The translations under genes and the position numbers were made by a program. Shown piece after piece: positions 35,301-43,431 of a DNA stretch of 64,000 nucleotides. The notes beneath the pieces are model-generated. The model had not been told where the DNA came from. It did not search any database and was given only the letters and a program-made list of their open reading frames with translations. Source of the DNA: Nocardioides sp. Root682. Its GTDB lineage: Bacteria > Actinomycetota > Actinomycetes > Propionibacteriales > Nocardioidaceae. Within the stretch, counting starts at the first letter, position 1. Every line of letters begins with the position of its first letter. The DNA is taken from positions 248,001-312,000 of the forward strand of contig NZ_LMHJ01000004.1 of assembly GCF_001427795.1 (NCBI RefSeq). The letters are read 5' to 3'.

Positions 35301-37010
35301 ATGCCTGACCACGTGCCCGCCGCAGTACGACGCCTTCCGGGCCGGCTGAACGCCCCCGGCCCCGGCTGGTCCACTCGCGCCGATGTCGTCATCGTCGGGT
35401 CCGGCATCGCCGGACTGACCGCTGCGCTGCGCCTGCGTGGGCAGGTCGACAAGATCCTCGTGGTCACCAAGGACGTGCTCGCGGCAGGTTCGACCCAATG
35501 GGCGCAGGGCGGCATCGCCGCGGCGCTCGGACCGGGTGACACCCCCGAGGAGCACGAGGTCGACACCCTGGTCGCCGGCGCGGGCGCGTGTGACCTGGAC
35601 GCTGTCCGGGCGCTGGTCAACGAAGGCCCCGAGGCCGTGCGCGAGCTGATCGCGCTCGGCACCAACTTCGACCACACCGATGACGGCGAGCTGTCGCTGA
35701 CCCGGGAGGGCGGCCACCACCGCGACCGGATCGCGCACGCCGGCGGCGACGCCACGGGCGCGGAGATCCAGCGCGCCCTGATCGCCGCGATCGAGGCGGC
35801 CCCCGACATCGAGGTCATCCAGCACGCGCTGGCCGTCGACCTGCTGCTCGGCGCGGACGAGAACGGCGTGAGCGGCGTCGCGGGCCTGACCCTGCACGTC
35901 ATCGGCGAGGGCGAGCGCGACGGCGTCGGTGCCGTCCAGTGCCGTGCTGTCGTCCTGGCCAGTGGTGGGCTCGGTCAGGTGTTCTCCCAGACCACGAATC
36001 CGTCCGTCGCCACCGGTGACGGCATGGCGCTGGCCCTGCGCGCCGGCGCGACGCTGCGCGACCTGGAGTTCGTGCAGTTCCACCCGACCGTGATGTACCT
36101 CGGGCCTGAGTCCCGCGGCCAGCAGCCGCTCATCTCCGAAGCCGTGCGCGGCGAGGGCGCCTTCCTGGTCGACGGCCCGCCGGAAGAGGGCGGCAACCGC
36201 TTCATGCAGGGTGTCCACGAGCTGGCCGACCTCGCCCCGCGCGACGTCGTCGCCAAGGCGATCATGAAGCGGATGATCGAGACCGGCCGCCCGCACATGT
36301 GGCTCGACGCCCGCCACCTCGGCGCCGAGTTCTGGGAGAAGCGGTTCCCGACGATCCTGGCGACCGCCCGCTCCCACGGCGTCGACCCCGTCAACGCGCT
36401 GATCCCCGTCGCGCCCGCCTGCCACTACGCGTCCGGTGGTGTCCGGACCGACCTGCACGGTCGTACCGACCTCCCCGGGCTCTACGCCACGGGCGAGGTC
36501 GCCTGCTCCGGCGTGCACGGCGCCAACCGGCTCGCGTCCAACTCGCTGCTCGAGGGCCTGGTCTTCTCGCGGCGGATCGCCGAGGTCCTGCCCGCAGAGC
36601 TCGCCCCCTGGCGTGAGCCGGCCGAGGACCGCCGTACGGCAGGACTCGTCGCGGGTGACGTACGCCGTGAGCTGCAGGAGGCGATGTCCTCGAAGGTGGG
36701 CGTCCTGCGTACGGCGCCCGGCCTCGCCGAGGCAGGTGCCGTGCTCGACAAGCTGGCTGGCCACACGGCCGACGTCGTCGGTCAGGCCGCGTGGGAGGCG
36801 ACCAACCTGGTCACGATCAGCGCGGCCCTCACCGACGCCGCCGCGCTGCGCGAGGAGACCCGCGGCTCGCACTGGCGCGAGGACTTCCCCGAGCGGGACG
36901 ACGCCCACTGGGCCGGCCACTTCGACGTCCGGATGACCGACGGGGTGACCACGGTGGCGTTCGTCGCCTCCCCGGCCACCGACGGCACGCTCGACGGGGG
37001 CAACGCGTGA
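35301..37010 (+). CDS. nadB: L-aspartate oxidase
   Basis: FAD enzyme that oxidises aspartate to iminoaspartate, the first step in NAD synthesis. The dinucleotide motif VVIVGSGIAGLTAAL is at about residues 29-43, followed by the STQWAQGGIAAALG segment, and the succinate-dehydrogenase-like substrate region (HHRDRIAHAGGDATG and EFVQFHPT). The C-terminal helical domain is complete, for 569 aa. It overlaps nadC by a GTGA. NadA was not seen in this window. Confidence 0.93.
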   Translation: MPDHVPAAVRRLPGRLNAPGPGWSTRADVVIVGSGIAGLTAALRLRGQVDKILVVTKDVLAAGSTQWAQGGIAAALGPGDTPEEHEVDTLVAGAGACDLDAVRALVNEGPEAVRELIALGTNFDHTDDGELSLTREGGHHRDRIAHAGGDATGAEIQRALIAAIEAAPDIEVIQHALAVDLLLGADENGVSGVAGLTLHVIGEGERDGVGAVQCRAVVLASGGLGQVFSQTTNPSVATGDGMALALRAGATLRDLEFVQFHPTVMYLGPESRGQQPLISEAVRGEGAFLVDGPPEEGGNRFMQGVHELADLAPRDVVAKAIMKRMIETGRPHMWLDARHLGAEFWEKRFPTILATARSHGVDPVNALIPVAPACHYASGGVRTDLHGRTDLPGLYATGEVACSGVHGANRLASNSLLEGLVFSRRIAEVLPAELAPWREPAEDRRTAGLVAGDVRRELQEAMSSKVGVLRTAPGLAEAGAVLDKLAGHTADVVGQAAWEATNLVTISAALTDAAALREETRGSHWREDFPERDDAHWAGHFDVRMTDGVTTVAFVASPATDGTLDGGNA

Positions 37011-37921
37011 TCGCCCGGACGTCGTACGACGCCCTGCCGGCCTCGCTCGTCGAGGAGATCGCCGCCGCCGGGCTCGACCCGAAGGCGATCCACGAGCACG
37101 TCGCGCTGGCCTTCGAGGAGGACCTGCCCGGTGGCGCCGACGACGTCACCAGCGCCGCGATGCCCGACATGGGCCGCGCGGTCGCCGACTTCGTCGCTCG
37201 CGAGCCCGGGGTCGTGGCCGGCCTCGCGATCGCGGAGCTGGCGTTCGTCTACGCCCTCGGTGACACGGTGGAGCTGAGCGGCCGCGTGGCCGACGGCACC
37301 CGAGTGGTCCCCGGCGACGTCGTCCTCACGGTGGCAGGCCCCGTCCAGGGCGTCCTGACCGCCGAGCGCACCGCCCTCAACTTCGCCTCGCACCTGTCCG
37401 GCGTCGCCACCGCGACTGCCGCGTGGGTCGATGCACTCGCCGGCACGAGCGCGCGGGTGCTCGACACCCGCAAGACGCTGCCCGGCTGGCGTGCGCTGCA
37501 GAAGTACGCCGTCGCCTGCGGCGGCGGGGTCAACCACCGGTTCAGCCTCGTCGACCGCGCCATGGTCAAGGACAACCACGCCGTCGCCGCGGGTGGCGTC
37601 GTTCCTGCCTACCGGGCTGTCGTGGCAGCCAACCCCGGCCTCCGCGTGGAGGTCGAGGTGATGGACCTCGACGAGCTGCGCGACGTGCTCGCCGCGGGCT
37701 GCACCGAGGTGCTTCTCGACAACATGAGCACTGCTGACATGGCCGAGGCGGTCCGGATCAACCGGGCGGCCGGCGGCAACGCCACCCTCGAGGCGTCGGG
37801 CGGGCTGACCCTCGAACGTGCCCGCGAGGTCGCGGAGACGGGCGTCGACTTCATCTCCGTCGGCGCGCTGACCCACTCGGTCAACGTCTTCGACCTCGGC
37901 CTGGACTTCCGGACCGGTTAG
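37007..37921 (+). CDS. nadC: Nicotinate-nucleotide pyrophosphorylase (carboxylating)
   Basis: Quinolinate phosphoribosyltransferase, converting quinolinate and PRPP to nicotinate mononucleotide. Visible are the DDVTSAAMP region near the N terminus, TARVLDTRKTLPGWRALQKYAV with the catalytic Arg/Lys residues, GGGVNHRFSLVDRAMVKDNH and the terminal LEASGGLTLERAREVAETGVDFISVGALTHS PRPP-binding region. The GTG at 37007 overlaps the nadB stop; product 304 aa. coaX follows after 4 bp. Confidence 0.94.
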   Translation: MIARTSYDALPASLVEEIAAAGLDPKAIHEHVALAFEEDLPGGADDVTSAAMPDMGRAVADFVAREPGVVAGLAIAELAFVYALGDTVELSGRVADGTRVVPGDVVLTVAGPVQGVLTAERTALNFASHLSGVATATAAWVDALAGTSARVLDTRKTLPGWRALQKYAVACGGGVNHRFSLVDRAMVKDNHAVAAGGVVPAYRAVVAANPGLRVEVEVMDLDELRDVLAAGCTEVLLDNMSTADMAEAVRINRAAGGNATLEASGGLTLERAREVAETGVDFISVGALTHSVNVFDLGLDFRTG

Positions 37922-37925
37922 CCCC

Positions 37926-38702
37926 ATGTCCCTGCTCGCCGCCGACATCGGCAACGCCCACACCGTCCTCGGCCTGCTCGAGGACGGCGACGTGGTTGCC
38001 GACTGGCGGGTGTCGACCGACGAGCGCCGTACGGCCGACGAGTGGTCGGTGCTGATCCGCGGCCTGCTCGGCGACCTCGAGCAGGACGTCACCGGGATCG
38101 TGGTGTGCTCGACGGTCCCGGCCGGTCTCAATGCGTGGCGCGAGATGCTGGCCGCGCATTTCCCCGACGTGGCGCAGGTGATTGTCGAACCCGGTATTCG
38201 CACCGGAGTTCCGATCATGGTCGACAATCCGCGCGAAGTCGGTACGGACCGCATCATCAATGCGCTTTCCGCCGCCGCCGATTATTCGGGTCCGGCCATC
38301 GTGGTCGACTTCGGCGGCACGGCCACGACTTTCGACGTCGTCGATGCCCAGGGCCGGTACGTCGGCGGGGCGATCACGCCCGGAATCGAGATCTCGCTCG
38401 ACGCCTTGAGCCGCGGCGGGGCGCAGCTGCGGATGGTCGAGCTCGTGCGTCCCCGCGGTGTGATCGGCAAGAACACCGTCGAGGCACTCCAGTCCGGCAT
38501 GGTGTTCGGCGTCGCCAGCCAGGTGGAAGGCATGGTCGGGCGCCTCATTGCCGCGCTGGGGTGCGCGACCGACGACGTGGCGGTGATTGCGACCGGGCAC
38601 CTCGCGCCACTCGTCTTCGAAGAATGTCGCTGTTTCACCGACCATTCCCCGTGGCTGACCTTGCGCGGCCTGGAAAAGGTGTTCCTCCGCAATCAACGAT
38701 AG
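37926..38702 (+). CDS. coaX: Type III pantothenate kinase
   Basis: Phosphorylates pantothenate in CoA synthesis; type III enzymes are not feedback inhibited by CoA. The N-terminal acidic phosphate motif appears as LLAADIGNAHTVLGL, the second as VVDFGGTATTFDVVD, and GGAITPGIEIS follows. At 258 aa it is normal. Base composition drops noticeably in the middle and 3' part (codons such as ATT, TTT, AAT and CAA are frequent at 38150-38300 and 38590-38700), unlike its neighbours. The usual downstream lysS of this gene order is missing. Confidence 0.94.
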   Translation: MSLLAADIGNAHTVLGLLEDGDVVADWRVSTDERRTADEWSVLIRGLLGDLEQDVTGIVVCSTVPAGLNAWREMLAAHFPDVAQVIVEPGIRTGVPIMVDNPREVGTDRIINALSAAADYSGPAIVVDFGGTATTFDVVDAQGRYVGGAITPGIEISLDALSRGGAQLRMVELVRPRGVIGKNTVEALQSGMVFGVASQVEGMVGRLIAALGCATDDVAVIATGHLAPLVFEECRCFTDHSPWLTLRGLEKVFLRNQR

Positions 38703-38753
38703 GCGGCGTTGATTCCGGTATCCGCAGTCCTGTGCTTTGATTCCTTGCAACGG

Positions 38754-38771
38754 AACTCGTGAATACGAGTT
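38754..38771. promoter_or_regulatory. 7-bp inverted repeat upstream of lsr2
   Basis: AACTCGT at 38754-38760 and ACGAGTT at 38765-38771 form a perfect inverted repeat with a GAAT loop. It lies 38 bp before lsr2 in an unusually AT-rich gap, so it may be an operator or a 5' UTR hairpin for lsr2. Function not established. Confidence 0.45.
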
Positions 38772-38808
38772 GTTTCGAGATATTGCAAATGAATGAGGAG
38801 TTCCCGCG

Positions 38809-39138
38809 ATGGCGCAGAAGGTCAGCATCACCCTGGTCGATGACATTGACGGCACCGAGGCGAGCCAGACGGTCGTCTTCGGCCTCGACGGCACCAGCTA
38901 CGAGATCGACCTGAACGACAAGAACGCCGACGCGCTGCGCGAGGCGCTGGCGACCTACGTCGGCCACGGCCGCAAGGTCGGCCGCGCGGCTCGCCGCGGA
39001 GCCCGGGCCGCGGCCTCGTCGGACGCCGGAGCGTCTGCCAAGGAGATCCGCGAGTGGGCCCGCTCCAACGGGTTCAAGGTCCCCGAGCGCGGTCGGATCC
39101 CCGCCGACGTACGCGAGGCGTTCGACTCAGCGAACTGA
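38809..39138 (+). CDS. lsr2: Lsr2-family nucleoid-associated protein
   Basis: A 109-aa H-NS-like xenogeneic silencer. The N-terminal dimerisation region (MAQKVSITLVDDIDGTEASQTVVFGLDGTSYEIDL) and the C-terminal AT-hook-like DNA-binding domain (IREWARSNGFKVPERGRIPADVREAF, containing the RGRIP core) are both intact. It binds AT-rich minor grooves and represses foreign genes. The GAGGAG site is 8 bases before the ATG. Its place before clpC matches the conserved actinobacterial order. Confidence 0.95.
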   Translation: MAQKVSITLVDDIDGTEASQTVVFGLDGTSYEIDLNDKNADALREALATYVGHGRKVGRAARRGARAAASSDAGASAKEIREWARSNGFKVPERGRIPADVREAFDSAN

Positions 39139-39143
39139 GGCCT

Positions 39144-39160
39144 GTTCGCTGTCAGCGGAC
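39144..39160. promoter_or_regulatory. Candidate ClgR box upstream of clpC
   Basis: GTTCGCTGTCAGCGGAC is an imperfect palindrome (14 of 17 positions) containing CGC-N5-GCG, the core of the ClgR operator known for clpC/clpP promoters in Streptomyces and Corynebacterium. It lies about 100 bp before the clpC start. The match is by eye. Confidence 0.6.
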
Positions 39161-39192
39161 TGGAAAGGAACGCCAACACGGAACGCGTAGGC

Positions 39193-39224
39193 TGTTCGAA
39201 GGGTTGTATCCCTTGAACAACCCT
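39193..39224 (+). promoter_or_regulatory. Overlapping alternative hairpins in the clpC leader
   Basis: Two mutually exclusive stems share bases: TGTTCGAAGGG (39193-39203) with CCCTTGAACA (39210-39219), with one bulge, and AGGGTTGT (39200-39207) with ACAACCCT (39217-39224), perfect over 8 bp. This is immediately before the clpC ribosome site and could be an operator dyad or an RNA switch. Confidence 0.4.
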
Positions 39225-39246
39225 GTGACGTGTGAGGAGCGTGCTG

Positions 39247-41814
39247 ATGTTCGAGCGGTTCACTGACCGAGCCCGCCGGGTGGTCGTGTTGGCCCAGGAG
39301 GAGGCCCGCATGCTCTCCCACAACTACATCGGGACCGAGCACATCCTGCTCGGCCTGATCCACGAAGGCGAGGGCGTCGCCGCGAAGGCGCTGGAGTCCC
39401 TCGACATCTCGCTGGAAGCCGTGCGCGCCCAGGTCGAGGAGATCATCGGCCAGGGCCAGCAGGCGCCGTCGGGCCACATTCCCTTCACGCCCCGCGCGAA
39501 GAAGGTGCTCGAGCTGTCCCTGCGCGAGGCGCTGCAGCTCGGCCACTCCTACATCGGGACCGAGCACATCCTGCTCGGCCTGATCCGCGAGGGCGAGGGC
39601 GTGGCCGCCCAGGTCCTGCAGAAGCTCGGCGCCGACCTCAACCGGGTCCGCCAGCAGGTCATCCAGCTGCTGTCCGGTTTCCAGGGCAAGGAGAGCGGCG
39701 CGTCCGCTTCGGCCTCGGGAAGCACCAGCGGTGGGGAGACCCCGTCGTCCTCGCTGGTCCTGGACCAGTTCGGCCGCAACCTGACCCAGGACGCCCGTGA
39801 GGGCAAGCTGGACCCGATCATCGGCCGCGGGCCGCAGATCGAGCGGGTCATGCAGGTGCTGTCGCGTCGTACCAAGAACAACCCTGTCCTCATCGGCGAG
39901 CCCGGTGTCGGCAAGACCTCGATCGTCGAGGGTCTCGCCCAGGACATCGTCAAGGGCAACGTGCCGGAGACGCTGAAGGACAAGCAGATCTACACCCTCG
40001 ACCTGGGTGCGCTCGTCGCCGGTTCCCGCTACCGCGGTGACTTCGAGGAGCGGTTGAAGAAGGTCCTCAAGGAGATCCGCACCCGCGGTGACATCGTGCT
40101 GTTCATCGACGAGATCCACACCCTCGTCGGTGCCGGTGCGGCCGAGGGCGCGATCGACGCGGCAAGCATCCTCAAGCCGATGCTGGCCCGTGGCGAGCTG
40201 CAGACCATCGGAGCGACCACCCTCGACGAGTACCGCAAGTACCTCGAGAAGGACGCCGCGCTCGAGCGCCGCTTCCAGCCGATCCAGGTCCCCGAGCCGT
40301 CGGTCGCCGACACCATCGAGATGCTCAAGGGCATCCGGGACCGCTACGAAGCGCACCACCGGGTGACGATCACCGACCTGGCGCTCGTCTCGGCCGCGAC
40401 CCTGGCCGACCGCTACATCTCCGACCGGTTCCTCCCGGACAAGGCCATCGACCTGATCGACGAAGCCGGCTCGCGCCTGCGGATCCGCCGGATGACGGCC
40501 CCCGCCGACCTGCGTGAGTACGACGACAAGATCAATGACGTGCGCCAGCGCAAGGAGGGCGCCATCGACGGCCAGGACTTCGAGGCGGCCGCGCGTCTGC
40601 GCGACGAGGAGAAGCAGCTGATCCTGGCCAAGTCCGACCGCGAGAAGCAGTGGCGCTCCGGTGACATGGACGAGGTGGCCGAGGTCGACGAGGAGCTGAT
40701 CGCCGAGGTGCTGGCGGTCGCGACCGGCATCCCGATCATCAAGCTCTCCGAGGAGGAGTCCACGCGACTGCTCAAGATGGAGGACGAGCTCCACAAGCGG
40801 GTCATCGGCCAGGAAGAGGCCGTGCGCGCGCTGAGCCGGGCGATCCGTCGTACCCGGGCCGGCCTGAAGGACCCCAAGCGTCCCGGTGGCTCGTTCATCT
40901 TCGCCGGTCCGTCCGGTGTCGGTAAGACGTGGCTGTCCAAGACGCTCGCCGAGTTCCTCTTCGGCGACGAGGACGCGCTGATCCAGCTCGACATGTCGGA
41001 GTTCAGCGAGAAGCACACCGTCTCGCGGCTCTTCGGTTCGCCTCCCGGCTACGTCGGTTACGAAGAGGGTGGCCAGCTCACCGAGAAGGTGCGCCGCAAG
41101 CCGTTCTCCGTGGTCCTGTTCGACGAGGTCGAGAAGGCCCACCCCGACATCTTCAACTCGCTGTTGCAGATCCTGGAGGAAGGTCGCCTGACCGACTCCC
41201 AGGGCCGGGTCGTGGACTTCAAGAACACCGTCATCATCATGACCACCAACCTCGGTACGAAGGACATCAACAAGTCCGTCAACCTCGGCTTCCAGCAGGG
41301 CAACGACGCCGCGGGCTCCTACGAGCGGATGAAGAACAAGGTCCAGGACGAGCTCAAGCAGCACTTCCGTCCCGAGTTCCTCAACCGCGTCGACGAGATC
41401 ATCGTCTTCCCGCCGTTGTCGCAGGCGCAGATCGTGGCGATGGTCGACAACATGATCGCGTCGGTCGAGCTCCGGCTCAAGGACCGCGACATGCAGCTCG
41501 AGCTGACCCAGGCGGCGAAGAACCTGCTCGCCACCCGGGGCTTCGACCCGGTGCTGGGCGCGCGGCCCCTGCGTCGCACGATCCAGCGCGAGATCGAGGA
41601 CACCCTCGCCGAGAAGATGCTCTTCGGCGAGGTCGGCCCCGGCCAGATCGTGCTCGTCGGTGTCGACGGCGACGGCCCGGACGCGTCCTTCACGTTCGAG
41701 GGCCAGAAGGTCAACAGCGTGCCGGACATGCCGCCGCTCGAGACGGTCTCCGAGCCGTCGGGTGACGTCGCGGAGCTGTCCGGCGACGCCGACCCGCTCG
41801 CCAGCAACGAGTAG
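39247..41814 (+). CDS. clpC: ATP-dependent Clp protease ATP-binding subunit ClpC
   Basis: An 855-aa Hsp100 unfoldase that feeds ClpP. The N-terminal double Clp-N repeat is clear (HNYIGTEHILLGLIHEGEG and HSYIGTEHILLGLIREGEG), followed by NBD1 with GEPGVGKTS near 216-223, a middle domain with a UVR-like motif (FEAAARLRDEEKQL), and NBD2 with GPSGVGKTW near 553-560 and its GYEEGGQLTEKVRRKP loop. The ATG at 39247 with AGGAG eight bases upstream is used. A GC-rich terminator follows. Confidence 0.96.
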   Translation: MFERFTDRARRVVVLAQEEARMLSHNYIGTEHILLGLIHEGEGVAAKALESLDISLEAVRAQVEEIIGQGQQAPSGHIPFTPRAKKVLELSLREALQLGHSYIGTEHILLGLIREGEGVAAQVLQKLGADLNRVRQQVIQLLSGFQGKESGASASASGSTSGGETPSSSLVLDQFGRNLTQDAREGKLDPIIGRGPQIERVMQVLSRRTKNNPVLIGEPGVGKTSIVEGLAQDIVKGNVPETLKDKQIYTLDLGALVAGSRYRGDFEERLKKVLKEIRTRGDIVLFIDEIHTLVGAGAAEGAIDAASILKPMLARGELQTIGATTLDEYRKYLEKDAALERRFQPIQVPEPSVADTIEMLKGIRDRYEAHHRVTITDLALVSAATLADRYISDRFLPDKAIDLIDEAGSRLRIRRMTAPADLREYDDKINDVRQRKEGAIDGQDFEAAARLRDEEKQLILAKSDREKQWRSGDMDEVAEVDEELIAEVLAVATGIPIIKLSEEESTRLLKMEDELHKRVIGQEEAVRALSRAIRRTRAGLKDPKRPGGSFIFAGPSGVGKTWLSKTLAEFLFGDEDALIQLDMSEFSEKHTVSRLFGSPPGYVGYEEGGQLTEKVRRKPFSVVLFDEVEKAHPDIFNSLLQILEEGRLTDSQGRVVDFKNTVIIMTTNLGTKDINKSVNLGFQQGNDAAGSYERMKNKVQDELKQHFRPEFLNRVDEIIVFPPLSQAQIVAMVDNMIASVELRLKDRDMQLELTQAAKNLLATRGFDPVLGARPLRRTIQREIEDTLAEKMLFGEVGPGQIVLVGVDGDGPDASFTFEGQKVNSVPDMPPLETVSEPSGDVAELSGDADPLASNE

Positions 41815-41828
41815 CACCTTTCGCTGAT

Positions 41829-41861
41829 CCGCCCCGGCCCGTCATCGACGGGCCGGGGCGG
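41829..41861 (+). terminator. Terminator after clpC
   Basis: A perfect 15-bp GC stem with an ATC loop is followed by a short T-rich stretch (TTCTGCTTT). It starts 15 bases after the clpC stop and ends 18 bp before the next gene. Confidence 0.8.
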
Positions 41862-41879
41862 TTCTGCTTTGATCGGTTG

Positions 41880-42386
41880 ATGGCAAGCATTCCTGATTAC
41901 CGCTGGGGCACGGAGAACGCGGTGGTCCAGGGCGTGGCCGTCCGGGTCGCCTCCAGCAAGGCCGGGTCGTTCGTGATCCGCAAGCTGATGCCGCTGGACC
42001 GCAAGGTCCTGCTGCGCAGCCGCGGGCGCCGTACGGTGCTCGGGCCGATCGGCCTGCCCACGTTGCTGCTGGAGACCGTCGGCCGCAAGTCGGGCCAGAA
42101 GCGGCTGAGCCCGCTGCTCTACGCCCGCGACGAGGGTGAATCGGTGATCGTGGTCGGTTCGAACTTCGGCCAGGCGCACCACCCCGCCTGGACCGGCAAC
42201 CTGCTGGCCCAGCCCGAGGCGCGCGTCATCAGCGGCGGCACGGAGATCCCGGTGGTCGCCGCTCTCCTCGAGGGAGCCGAGGCGGACGCCGGGTGGCAGA
42301 AGATGGTCGATCTGGCCGGCAACTACGCCGTCTACAAGACCCGCACCGATCGGGAGATCCGGGTCTTCCGCCTGACGCCTTCCTGA
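41880..42386 (+). CDS. Deazaflavin (F420)-dependent nitroreductase-family protein
   Basis: A 168-aa single-domain split-barrel protein of the DDN-like family. Motifs include PTLLLETVGRKSGQKRLSPLLYARDEGESVIVVGSNFGQAHHPAWTGNLLAQPEARV, the typical core around the F420 site. The family reduces quinones or nitro compounds using F420H2. The ATG at 41880 is taken; a TTG one codon earlier is also possible. A very long hairpin follows its stop. Cofactor is inferred from family. Confidence 0.85.
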   Translation: MASIPDYRWGTENAVVQGVAVRVASSKAGSFVIRKLMPLDRKVLLRSRGRRTVLGPIGLPTLLLETVGRKSGQKRLSPLLYARDEGESVIVVGSNFGQAHHPAWTGNLLAQPEARVISGGTEIPVVAALLEGAEADAGWQKMVDLAGNYAVYKTRTDREIRVFRLTPS

Positions 42387-42394
42387 CCTCCAAG

Positions 42395-42461
42395 GGGATA
42401 GTCCCTGGCCAAAAGCACCGGAATTCCGCGTTCCGCGGTGCTTTTGGCCCGGGACTATCCC
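42395..42461. terminator. Long perfect-stem hairpin between convergent genes
   Basis: A 67-bp structure: an outer 11-bp stem (GGGATAGTCCC / GGGACTATCCC), one mismatch, an inner 14-bp stem (GGCCAAAAGCACCG / CGGTGCTTTTGGCC), and a small apical stem. The outer arm is itself nearly a palindrome. It lies between the stops of the deazaflavin reductase gene and mutY, so it probably ends both transcripts. It lacks a T-run and is far longer than needed, so a repeat-element origin is possible. Confidence 0.7.
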
Positions 42462-42463
42462 GA

Positions 42464-43354
42464 TCAGGGGAGGGCGTAGTGGCCGTCGGGGGAGCGCACG
42501 AGCAGGCCGTCGGCGAGCAGTGAGGCGAGCGCGCGTTCGCGTTGCACCGGCTCGTCCCAGGCCGCGTCCAGTCGCGCCTTGGGGACGGCGCCCGGGGCAT
42601 CGCGCAGCACGGCGAGCAGCCGGCCGCGGCACTGGCGGTCGGTGCCGGCGTAGCCCTGCACCGGCCGCGGCGGTCCGTCGTACGGCGGCGCGCCGGCCTG
42701 CTGCCAGGCACACGCGTCACGCACCGGACAGTCGGCGCAACGCGGGCGATCGGCAGTGCACACCAGCGCGCCCAGCTCCATCACCGCCACCGACCAGGTG
42801 GCGGCGCTCGGCGCATCCTCCGGCAGCAGGGCTGCGCCGAGGTCGCGCTCGGCACGGTTCACCGACCGCGCGGGGAACTCCACGCCGGTGACCGTGCGCG
42901 CCAGCACCCGGCGCACGTTCGTGTCGAGCACCACCTGCCGTTGCCCGTAGGCGAACGCGGCGACGGCCGCTGCGGTGTAGTCCCCGACGCCGGGCAGGGC
43001 CAGCAGGTCGTCGTACGACGCCGGCACGACGCCGCCGTGGTGTTCAGTGATCGCGACAGCCGCCGCGTGCAGGCGCAGGGCTCGCCGGGGATAGCCGAGT
43101 CGTCCCCAGGCCCGGACCGCCTCGCCGGAAACGTCCGCCGCGAGTGCCGCCGGAGTGGGCCAGCGATCCAGCCAGGCGGCGTGGACGGGGAGCACCCGGA
43201 CCACGGGCGTCTGCTGGAGCATGAACTCGCTGACCAGCACGGACCAGGCGGAGGCCTCGGGGCGGCGCCACGGCAGGTCGCGGGCGTGCTCGTCGTACCA
43301 CCGCAGGATCGGAGTGACCAGGCGCTCGCCTGGGTCCACAGGGCTTGTCGTCAT
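42464..43354 (-). CDS. mutY: A/G-specific adenine glycosylase
   Basis: Removes adenine mispaired with 8-oxoguanine. The helix-hairpin-helix glycosylase core has the catalytic Glu in VSEFMLQQTP (E43), LPGVGDYTAAAVAAFAYG with the HhH motif, and the catalytic Asp in VVLDTNVRRV (D144). The iron-sulphur cysteines are C199, C206, C209 and C215 in C-x6-C-x2-C-x5-C spacing. The C-terminal recognition domain is short, giving 296 aa, normal for actinobacteria. It is divergent from the next gene. Confidence 0.94.
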   Translation of the reverse strand: MTTSPVDPGERLVTPILRWYDEHARDLPWRRPEASAWSVLVSEFMLQQTPVVRVLPVHAAWLDRWPTPAALAADVSGEAVRAWGRLGYPRRALRLHAAAVAITEHHGGVVPASYDDLLALPGVGDYTAAAVAAFAYGQRQVVLDTNVRRVLARTVTGVEFPARSVNRAERDLGAALLPEDAPSAATWSVAVMELGALVCTADRPRCADCPVRDACAWQQAGAPPYDGPPRPVQGYAGTDRQCRGRLLAVLRDAPGAVPKARLDAAWDEPVQRERALASLLADGLLVRSPDGHYALP

Positions 43355-43431
43355 CGCAGACCCATTGTGACTTCGGCCCTGTCCGGCGGGTCAGCCGGGA
43401 TCGCGGTGCGCGGCTGACTACCGTCGGACGC

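Noticed and set aside
39127..41817. An 896-codon minus-strand frame opposite clpC
   Set aside because: Shadow of clpC; repetitive Asp/Val/Leu-rich translation.
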